Positions 46,701-58,700 of a DNA stretch of 64,000 nucleotides are shown in pieces. The DNA is from Eumeta japonica (Eukaryota; Arthropoda; Insecta; Lepidoptera; Psychidae): positions 310,001 through 374,000 of the forward strand of contig BGZK01000179.1 of assembly GCA_005406025.1 (NCBI GenBank), in the 5' to 3' direction. The position numbers and the translations under genes are program-made. Position 1 is the first letter of the stretch, and each line of letters begins with the position of its first letter. The notes beneath the pieces are model-generated. The model was given only the letters and a program-made list of their open reading frames with translations, made no database searches and was not told the DNA's origin.

Positions 46701-49700
46701 TCGAGGTGACCCTATTAAATAGTCAATCGAGCTGATCCTGTTAAATAGTCATCGAGATGATCTTATTAGTCATCGAGGTGATCCTATAAAATAGTCATCG
46801 AGGTGACCCCATTAAAAAGCCATAGAGGTCATCCTGTTAAATAGTCATCGAGGTGACCCTATTAAATAGTCATCGAGTTGATCCTATTAAATAGTCATAG
46901 AGGTGATCCTGTTAAATAGTCATCGAGATGATATTATTAAATAGTCGTCGGGGTGATCCTATAAAATAGTCATCGAGGTGACCCCATTAAAAGCCATCGA
47001 GGTGATCCTGTTAAATAGTCATCGAGGTGACCCTATAAAATAGTCATCGAGGTGACCCCATTAAAAGCCATCGAGGTGATCCTGCTAAATAGTCATCGAG
47101 GTGAACCTATTAAATAGTCATCGAGGTGACCCTATCAAATAGTCATCGAGGTGACCCTATAAAATAGTCATCGAGATGACCCTATTAAATAGTCATCGAG
47201 TTGATCCTATTAAATAGTCATCGAGATGACCCTATTAAATAGTCATCGAGGTGATCCTATTAAATAGTAATCGAGGTGACCCTATTAAATAGTCATCTAG
47301 GTGCCCCTATTAAATAGTTATCTAGGTGACCCTATTAAATAGTCATCGAGTTGATCCTATTAAATAGTCATAGAGGTGATCCTGTTAAATAGTCATCGAG
47401 ATGATATTATTAAATAGTCGTCGGGGTGATCCTATAAAATAGTCATCGAGGTGACCCTATTAAATAGTCATCGAGGTGACCCATTAAATAGTCATCTAGG
47501 TGACACTATAAAATAGTCATCGAGGTGACCCCATTAAAAAGCCATCGAGGTGATCCTGTTAAATAGTCATCGAGGTGAACCTATTATATAGTCATCGAGG
47601 TGACCCTATCAAATAGTCAATCGAGGTGATCCTGTTAAATAGTCATCGAGGTGACCCTATTAAATAGTCATCGAGATGATCCTATTAAATAGTCATCGAG
47701 ATGACCCTATTAAATAGTCATCTAGGTGACCCTATAAATAGTCATCGAGATGACCCTATTAAACAATAATCGGGGTGACCCTATTAAATAGTCATCGAGG
47801 TGACCTTATTAAATAGTCATCAAGATGATCCTATTAAATAGTCAATCGAGGTGATCCTGTTAAATAGTCATCGAGGTGACCCTATTAAATAGTCATCGAG
47901 GTGATCCTATTAAATAGTCATCGAGGTGACCCTATTAAATAGTCATCTAGGTGACCCTATTAAATAGTCATCGAGATGATCCTATTAAATAGTCATCGAG
48001 ATGACCCTATTAAATAGTCATCTAGGTGACCCTATAAATAGTCATCGATATGATCCTATTAGATAGTCATCGAGGTGACCCTATTAAACAATAATCGTGG
48101 TGACCCTATTAAATAGTCATCTAGGTGACCCTATTAAATAGTCATCGAGATGATCTTATTAGTCATCGAGGTGATCCTATAAAATAGTCATCGAGGTGAC
48201 CCCATTAAAAAGCCATCGAGGTGATCCTGTTAAATAGTCATCGAGGTGACCCTATTAAACAATAATCGAGGTGACCCTATTAAATAGTCATCGAGGTGAT
48301 CCTATTAAATAGTCATCGAGGTGATCCTGTTAAATAGTCATCGAGGTGACCCTATTAAAAGCCATCGAGGTGATCCTGTTAAATAGTCATCGAGGTGACC
48401 CTATTAAATAGTCATCGAGGTGACCCTATTAAAAGTCATCGAGGTGATCCTATTAAATAGTCATCGAGGTGACCCTATTAAATAGTCATCTAGGTGACCC
48501 TATTAAATAGTCATCGAGGTGACCCTATTAAATAGTCATCGAGATGATCTTATTAAATAGTCATCGAGGTGATCCTATTAAATAGTCATCGAGGTGATCC
48601 TGTTAAATAGTCATCGAGGTGACCCTATTAAAAAGCCATCGAGGTGATCCTGTTAAATAGTCATCGAGGTGACCCTATTAAATAGTCATCGAGGTGACCC
48701 TATTAAAAGTCATCGAGGTGATCCTATTAAATAGTCATCGAGGTGACCCTATTAAATAGTCATCTAGGTGACCCTATTAAATAGTCATCGAGGTGATCCT
48801 ATAAAATAGTCATCGAGGTGACCCTATTAAATAGTCATCGAGGTGACCCTGTTAAATAGTTATCGCGGTGACCCTATTAAATAGTCATCGAGATGATCTT
48901 ATTAAATAGTCATCGAGGTGACCCTATGTGTTCCGTTTTAGCGACGTCGGTGCGGTACATTAAAAAAGGCTCACCTGGATCGAGTGAGGGTCGATTCCGT
49001 CGCGGTCTCGGCGCCGGACGCCGGCGGCGCCACGGGGACTATCGGCATGTGCGTCATCAGCGTCACCGCTAGGTAGATGTACTGCGCACAAAACGGATAT
49101 AAAGATTTTTTTTTATTATGCGTTCATTGAAATTGCAACTTTGTTTTGTCAAATGTCTGTGCGTCCTTGTGCATTAATAAAAGACCAAGTGTTCCATGCA
49201 TCTGTTTCTTTTTTTCATTACCTTTTGGTTTCGTGTGATATTATAGTTTCTATGGGTGGAAGTCCATGGTAACATAATCAACAAAATACATTCTTATCTA
49301 TGTGCAATACCATAATATTAGAGTTTTGGTGAAAGACACATTTCTGTCGTACTACGTCAATGAGTGATTTATATGAAACAAACTGAAAAATTTGATCGTT
49401 GCATACAGACAGTTAAATACTGAAATCTTAATTTATGAGTCACTAAATGAATAAATCACATAACGGGTATACATTAAAATGCAAACGTCATAAACGCGCC
49501 GCAGAAATATAACTTAAAAAGAATTACAACCTGAAAAGCACTAGTCTATGGATATGACCTTAAAACGCAATTTTGGAAAACCCGCAAAAACCCGGCTTTT
49601 TATGAAGGATAGGATATGTAATGGAGAGGGGTGAGCCATTGGAACTTTAGTAAAAAATAGGATATCTGATGGAGAATTGAGTCACCGGGATTCTTCGTCA

Positions 49701-52700
49701 TTAAACGAAAAGCACCAGTGGAAGTTGCTACTTCACGTCTGTTATAAATGAATGTATGGTATATCTTACCGGTCCAACCGACTCATTTTTGTGTTACAAC
49801 CAAGTTGGCTACAGCATGGCTTCGCCAATTACAGATTTGGTCTTGGCTTGATGAATTTTTTTTTTTTTTAATATTTTCGGACATACATACACAGCACCGT
49901 CTGGTCCCAAACTAAGCAACGAAGCTTGTATTATGGGTACCAGACAGTTGATATACTACACACATACTTTTTTTTTGTAAATATATACTTATAAATACAT
50001 AGAAACACACAAACTCAAGACAAAAATTAATTTCTAATCAAATAAATAAATGTTTGTCTTGTGCGGGAATCGAACCCACGACCCCAGCGCAACAAGCAGG
50101 GTCACTACCACTGCGCCAATCAAGCAGTCATTCCTTAATTAAGGCAGGAATCCCTTAATTTACGCTCTAAATTAGTAAATAATGAAAGAGATGTAAGCGA
50201 GATTTCTACAAATCGACCTCAAAGTACACATACCATGGATATGATCAGAACGAAATACAGAAGCGCCGTGGACCAATACTGGGAGTTCTCGATGACCAAT
50301 ACGCCCATGACCCAGTTGATAGCGTAGAACGGCTCCAGAATCAGCGCCAGGGTCAAATACGATCGCAGGGCGGAGATTTCGCTCCTGTTCTTCACCGCCA
50401 TACTCTCCATTTCCACGTCTATCCAAAGTACGCCTTTGTACTCCTGGACAGTAGACTTCTCCGGAGACGCAAGACGGGCCTGAAAGACGAGGTATCCGAG
50501 TTGGAAGTCTTGACATTCGCTATGAAAGTAATGATGGTGTCGTAAGTTGTGACGAGTATGTTTACAATATTGTATTATCTACTCAGATACATTAAATCTT
50601 AATGGCATTAGTAATATCGAATCAAAATAGCTTTTTACCTACGGGTGCAATTAGGCGGACTTTTAGTGAATTTATTGTCATTTTCGATTTTGGTCTTATT
50701 TTTGTATATATATATATATATCCCTTGTTCCTATAAATGCTGCTAAATGGCGTTGTAAAACATTTTTTTTATAATGTCACCTAAAAACGCGTCATTTTAA
50801 ACACACATTACCTTTTAAAATCTTTTTTTAAAGCAATGAAAAGTATCCCATGTTCGTTTTCGAATGTCAAGCACCATAATAATTTTTGTCCTAATCGGTT
50901 TATGCCTTAGCAATGGAATAATATCCTACAATGCATTCAGAATGACGACAGGTTCAACAATAACAGGTGCATTCAAGCGTGTATTATTAAAAAAAAAAAA
51001 TTAAGAACCTGATTGGTTCCCTGCGAAGGCTGCGACGGAGGTTCTAAATACACGTAATGTACGTCGTCCTCGCTGAACTCGCAATCCCTTTCGAAATTCT
51101 CAGAACTTTCCGTATTCTTCCTGCTGCTGCCCGGACTGCATATGTCTGACAGGTTTTCCGTTTTCTGCTGATCCTCCTTCTGCTCGCTCCTGGAGAAGTT
51201 CTCCACCAGATCGTAGATTTTCGCCTTCAGCATCTCCGCCTGCTTATCGAATATGCTCTGCATGCCTATTATAACGATGACGGTGTTGATGAGTATCAGT
51301 GTCGTGATCGGCGCCATAAAACCGAAGACCATTCCCTTCTCTAACGACATCCAGCAGTAATGCTTTATCTCGTAGTGTTCCATTGAGAGCGCATAGTTGA
51401 ACTGAAAACAAGGACGTGAGTCAGCTCGAACGTACCACAGGAGTTACTCTTTGTGAAGCATCTTCTTGGAATATAGTGTATGTGGGTTCTATTAGCATTG
51501 GATGCATCAATTTGAATCTCAAAATATGAAAAGAATGGATTGGGCGAGAAATAAGGGAGTTGTAGTAAAAAAGGCTCGATCAAGGCTCCTGTCCACGTAC
51601 AAAAGCCTCGATAGTAACAAAAACCTATATATATATATATATATATTGTGTAATATTTAATGTGTGAGATTGAGTATATATAAAATTTATAAGTAGATAA
51701 ATTGAAGGACTCATCAAATAAATATAGTTTTCCTGCTGCCGAGTTTAATTCAAAATCCCGGATACCCTAAATCCGACTAAGGGTATATCCGGGTTACAGT
51801 ATAAAATAGTCAAATGGGGTAAAAAACGCATCACTAATAATACTGAAAGTACCTATATAAATTTATTCGTATTAATTTAATTAAATATATTATTATGCAC
51901 ATAAATCTTTATACATAATAAAAAGTTTAAAATCCCAAAACTCTACATTAAAGGATTGGTAATAATGGTTAAACACCATAAAAATGGAAAGCTTAGCTCT
52001 GTGTTAGAAATAGAACAGGCGTAAACTTTTGTTTATGGATCTTTAATAATAAAAATTTACCAATGATTGAAATTTCTCTTCCACCTTTCGCGATGGAAGA
52101 GAAATATACGCGTTCAGAATGAGATGCGCAAATATGTCGTGCGACGGGGCAACATGAGAACTTCACTTTTTGTTAACGCTCGACTTCGCTTCCCCATATG
52201 TATCTAGTCCAAGAAGAAGTTGCATATTTAAATTGCATACCCAGCTATATATAAATATATAATAAACAGGGACCGCTACTGATCATTTAACAGCGAAAAG
52301 TTATGGCGACTGTATTGCTTAGTTATATTTTTTATTTAGCGTTCAAAGTGTATTAATTGAATGGAAATAGGAATTTTCTGTCAATCGGCAAAAGCTTTTT
52401 GGTGAATCCAAGTTTAATACGTGACCTTTTTTATCTCTAGTATGTTAATTTTCTGTGTGCAGTCAATTAAAGTTGTGCATAAATAAAAGAAAAAGTAGTG
52501 TTACCATGACGAAAACGGCCGGCACCCCATAAGCGAGTAAATAATTGTATTTCAATGGCAGTACAGCGTTGTACAGTAAATATTCGGTGACGCTCGCCGA
52601 GAGAAGTACGATCCATACGGCGCATACGCAATAAGCGTAGTGTAAGAGCAAAGCGATCTTCTCGCAGCGAGTCGAAGACGAGACACCCTGTAATTTATAT

Positions 52701-55700
52701 TGCAATTCATTAATGATATAAATGACATAACCACGCACTTACAATCTACCGACAAGATTACCATAAAATGGCGGAGAATGGTATATGACCACATGATAAT
52801 TGCTTAAAATCTTATCTATGAGACGTAAATTTATTTATCGTCTATTAGTCTTGAGTTATATTTATGTTGTATGTATATTTATTTTTAACCATAATGCAAG
52901 TAGTGTGGTACAATTCGAAGTCTTCACTTTTCAAAGCAATTTTCATACTAACTACTTAAATTGCTTTGGGCGTACATTGTAAGAGGATTATGAAATTGTG
53001 CATCAAAACATCAATATTATTAGAAAGATCAACTTGTTCGTAGAGATTAACTAGCTGTTTAAATTCGCAGTTATTTGTAACACACATCTGATAATAATTT
53101 AAATGATGTCATAGTATTACCTTTAGAGACCATGGTCAGCGCTAAATGTATAGAAAGGAAAATAATATTGGAAAACAGAAAAAATGTTTTCTTTCCTTCT
53201 ACATTTTCTTTTTCTTAGAGACAAGCTAAGCGTCTGTGTTTGACTTACCACAATCGCCTGTAAATATATGGCGGTACAAGCTGACAGACAACAGCACAAG
53301 TTTATGCAGATAGGGTACAATTTGCTCAAGTTTCTGAATTCGCTGGCTTTCTTCTGCGATAGAAGATAGCTCACTGTACACATCATAAAGGACACGCTTA
53401 AAGCGCCAGCCAAGAATATCTGAAACAGAGACGTTTAATCTCAACTTCATTTTAATGGAAATTTTACGATTGAGGTTTACGATTTTACGATTCCTTAGTT
53501 AATAAAGAAACCTGTGTCTATCTATCTATTGTTTCGAAAGGGCATTTGGTTGTGTGTCCTTTGATAAGGATGTATGCTCACGACAACTATTGTTGTGGTT
53601 GTGATGTTCTAGTGTCAAATAAAATTTGTCCGGAAGTTGGCGCAAAGTCTGTGACTTTGAAATCTTAGCAAAGACTTTTTGCTAAGAAGAAGATCTTAGC
53701 AAAAAAATTTTGAGGTTTTTATATAAATCCATATTATTTATTCTCCATTATATTCCATATTAATATTATTTATCCTGTACAATTATAAAAAAAAAAAAAC
53801 GAAGGCGAGTTTGATTGTTTGTACCGCATTCGTGCTTCGACCGATTAAATTAAACAAATCAAGGGAAACGCACAACTACACATTTGATGGTTTATTTAGT
53901 TCAGATAACAGCGGGCTAACATTGAAACCAAGTAAGATATTATTAGGAATGCGAGATCGCTGTCCAAAACAAAAAAAAACTAAAATCGATATTAGAACCT
54001 GGATCAGCATTGGGCTCATGATCGAGAGAGTAAAGGGCTACGAGACTAGGATCTGACCGACATGAAAAATATATCACTGTTTAGCACATGGGCGAACCCT
54101 ACTAATTTTCTGTAAATCTTATTATTTTAAGTAAGCAATTCATATATATGTATTCTCGAAAACAGCTCTCATAATTTTAATGGAAATTTAAGTTAAAACG
54201 TTTTGCGATTCAAGTCAAAAAATTTTTTTATTGGCTTTTTTTTTTTTATCTAAACATTGCTCTATAATGTCATCTCGTAGAAATTTGAGATAATTCGTTA
54301 TGATTTCGGATGTAGTGATGAAATGGGTACCAGTAGACTTAGCCGTAACGTTAACACCAAAAATGGCACTAAATGACATGAATTAGACAGACAGATAATT
54401 TTAACACGTACTGACGTGTTAAAATTATCTTGATAGCGGGTAGAAGGTAAATTTTGTATATTACGTTAATTTATATGCATTATGTGTGGAAATATTTATG
54501 TTCAAAATAAACATAGAAACTTATCATGTTTGCGCAGAAAAATCGAAAAACACCGTTTAAATCTTGATTATCCAGGTATATAGCTATAAAAGTAGGTATG
54601 GTGAATCGTAGGTAACATACGTGTGTGTAAAATAAATATTATACAAGCGAGATTGGTGAGAAAACTATAAATAGAAGAAAATAACAAAGAAATAAATCAT
54701 AACACATAAGCAGCTTAAAGAAAATGTGAACGAATTTATGTATTTTTTATAATAAAATTATTGGAAATTAATATTAACAGAAAAAAAAATACTTTGTGCC
54801 ACCTTTAAGTGTATGGTGTAAAATAATTGCCTAAATAATCATTGGTACGGATTAAAGAAATTTAAATATTAGTATATTTTTTAAATTGTGGAGTGGATGT
54901 CTAGACGTAACATATCAGACAAGACATTGCTAAGAAGTAGCCAAAGCGTCACACGACAGCGTGATTCATCAAATTTAAATTCGAATTGAATAATGTATTT
55001 TCTTTATATGCCAATGAACAAATATGTTAAATAAAGTTTGACACGTACCAGCCAAGACCAATTCTCTTTTTTTTGCCCCAGACAATTGCTGGTGCCGTAC
55101 ACGTACGTGACGCTGTCAATAATATTGTGCTCCTTGAGGTCACCATCGGCTAACGTGTCGTCTGGCAAGTCCATGTTAGATGTCCCTTCACTCGGATTGG
55201 AACGGGTGTTCACTGTGAGACAAAGACACTGTCACTCTTTGTAATAATGTGTAATTTTCAAATAACACAGAGTTTCCCAACCTTTCTTTTGTTGAGCCTC
55301 CCTGGATTTATAGAAATATTTTCATGCCCCCCTTTCAATCAAACATTACAAAAAAAAAACGCACATTATTTTAAGAACTTACATTTATTTTAATTCAAAA
55401 TTATACAAAATAAACTTCAAACAAAACCGAAACCTTTTTTTTATTGATATTTATTATAATTATAGTAAATAATATTATTTTATTGCTTAATTTACGCGCC
55501 AATTTAAATGGTACAGTTGAATACTTCAAGTGAAGTAAATTTATTTAAATTATGGTATTATTGATCGTATTATATTATTATTTCTCTAACATAAAAATGC
55601 CAACTGTATACGTTCTAACAGAAGGGAAAATGTTAATTGTTATGATACCCAACTGTGAGGTAATTATTCATATTCAATGCTATTTATCTGTTGCTCCTTC

Positions 55701-58700
55701 ATTGCATGATGTAAATTTACCTATTGTTATTGATTTTTTATTTAAATAATGCATAAACTAACAGTAGCACGAACCATGCTTCGGGCAAGATTACCGGTTT
55801 CTAATGTTCAAAATTTGGACATTCTTTGATATTTAACTAAATTCATTCATTAAGATATGCTAGGATACTCTTTTCAAATCATTTTATCACATATCTTCTT
55901 TTGTTTCTTTCTACACTTTTTACCTTATAATTTTAATAATACTTGGTATTTTTATCACGATGGGATTCTTAATAAATGTTTACTCGACAACTTAAATTAC
56001 TATTAATTTTGTGATAAAAGAATTATTCGAGTAAATTGCACTAATACAAAATTCATATGACTAGTTAGTAGACTAATAGTATCAATGCTACTAATATTAT
56101 AAATCAGGTATGGGCAACCTTTGACATGTTGTGGGCTAAATTTTCGTGTGCAAATACGTTCGGGGGCCGCATTCAAAAAGTAGTAAATTTTAAGGTAGTG
56201 TTTTAAAGTAGTGTTCATAATTTTAGCGATAGATATCAGACATGGAATAACACGACAATACAATTTTATAAAATAATAAAATGAAATGAAAAAAAATAGG
56301 TACAACATTTTAATTAAATCGTTAAATTTGGAATTACTACAAACTACGAAAGTTAAATAGCGACACCGAAATCAATGAGACACTTGAGCTTGAATTTGGG
56401 AAACTAATCCATCAATTTTTGGATTGATTCTACTGATACAAAGACGTAAAGAATTTTCCAAATTACCGTCACTCAGCCTTGTACTATGTTTTGATTTATT
56501 AACTTTCATAATTGAAAAGAACTGTCCGCATTTATAAGTACTGCCAAAAGCACAAATTAATCTCCTAGCGAATTTTCTAAGCTGCGGAAAATGGTCTTCT
56601 TCGAGGTATTTTTTGTAGAAATCGCATAACTCCATGTCTTCAAATTTAGATTTTAGGAGTGAGTTTTCTTGAATCTCGATCATCAATACATTTGCAAATG
56701 TACTGGGGCATTTTGTACATTACTTTTTGTTGGAGTAGCAAATAAATTGAAAAAATCTTTTTGAAATAGCTAAATCTATTCGAAAATTGCTCCCACAGTA
56801 ATTTGAATTCATCAACGTATTGAGCATAAGCAATATTTTCATACGCAGAGAGCGTGGTGAAATGGTAACTGTTACCAGACATCATCTGTGCCTCCCACAA
56901 GCGGTTTTTTTCTGAAGCGCTTTCAAATGTCCGTACAAATCATTTACTAACTGTCCTTGTTTTTGAAGGTCCAAATTTAAATTACAGTAAACAGGGCCGG
57001 GTTATGCATGTCGAGGCCCCTAGGCAATGCTCGTCTTGGGGCCCCCCTACCCTCTTCTAACTTCCTAATATATTTTTTCGCTAACACAACACAAATTTAT
57101 TCATAATTACGCTGTTTTTTACTACACATTATTCAATAAAAATATTGAATCAAATGAAAAGAATGTCTATGCATTTTTTAAAATAAAATATTTCATATAT
57201 TATGCTTAAATATTAACTCTTCAAACTTTTTTTGATACAAAATCGTTCAAGACATCCTGAAAGTTAACCTTTTCCAATACATCATTTTCAATTGCCATTA
57301 TGGCCAATGAATTTAAACGGTTTTGAGACATCGTTGAACGAAGACAGTTTTTAATTAATTTCAATTTGAAAAGTTTCGTTCACCAGTGGCGTTTGTAATC
57401 ATTAGACTTCTATATATTTACAAAGCTGTCATTACATTCGGGAAAGTTGACTGTGCCATGTTACCAATAATCAGTTTGTAAGACTCCTCGGCAGGCATAA
57501 TTTTTTTTCCGGCGTCTTCTAATTGTAAGATGAAGTATTTATATTGCACCATTTCATCTATAAACTCAGGCTCAATGTCCTCGAAATAATGTTCCTTAAA
57601 CTTTGTACAAGCCTGTCTAATTTCAGCATCGGATTTTGTCGAGAAATCTGTTAGAAACCCAAACAGATTATTTATTTCCCGGTAAGCTTCTAGGCCGCGA
57701 CAGTTCTGTACACAGCATGTCTAGTACTGGCAAATATGTATCAACTTTTACTTCTCTTTCCTCTGAACACAACTTCTTCTGCAGCTCCGTCATCGTGATG
57801 TCTTTTCCTTTTTCGCACACGCTGATTCTCATCACTGTATTGAGTATCAGTTTTCTCATTTGCCTTAGTCTCGTAGTCGTCAAATAATTCTCTGTGAAAT
57901 TAAAAATCTAAAAGGGATTTTAAAGATCGACTGCCGTTCGAAGTTCAATTGTTTTCTTTTGTAAAGATATGCTGACACCATTGATCCGATCTAGTATGGC
58001 AGCCCAGAATACGGCCATTACAGCATTTTCATTTTTCCCAAGTCATTCAATAGACATTTGGCTTCGTGAATCGCTTGTGATGTCTGAGTCTCATCGCCAG
58101 CAATTGACTGCAAAGCTTTCTGAAAACTGTTGTAACTATTTGCCAAAGCCTTAGTAGCATCAGCCTTTGCACACCATCTTGTATCGGATACTCTTTTCAG
58201 AACCAATGACGAATCTTGCTTACGTTCATCACCTTTTTCAAGATGTTTGAGCATAATTGCCCACCGATGAGTTGATGCCGAAAAAAAGTTGTATAGTGCC
58301 TGTACAAATCCGAAGAATGAGATTGCTCCAACGCAGCTTTCCGCTGCACGTACTCCAACCAAATTCAGTGAGTGCGCTGCACAGGGAACGTAGTGTGCGA
58401 GGTGATTTATTCTCTTAATATGCGCCTGGAGACCATTGTAACAACCAGACATATTCGACGCATTATCGTAAGACTGACCTCTCAAATTTCTTACATCAAT
58501 GTTATATTGGCTTAAAAAATTTAATATCTCGGTGGCTAGTTCTTCCCTTTGTGGTTCTGTATGAGAAGAAATTTAAGAAAACGTTCAGCCACTTCTCCAT
58601 TCGACGTAACATATCTCAGCACTACAGTCAACTGATCAGTGTGTGATATATCTGGTGTCGAATCGACACTTATTGAGAAGTATTTGGCTTCAATGATTTC

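Noticed and set aside
45151..48927. Array of short repeats considered as a CRISPR array
   Set aside because: Units are contiguous 25-mers with no unique spacers, no cas genes, and the array lies in a eukaryotic intron.
50060..50128. tRNA gene with A and B boxes
   Set aside because: It continues into a SINE body and A-rich tail and the cloverleaf is not closed; called as SINE.
50172..50516. 114-codon minus-strand frame over receptor exon 7
   Set aside because: It is a shifted frame; the exon 7 frame in phase with exons 6 and 8 gives TM6 and TM7.
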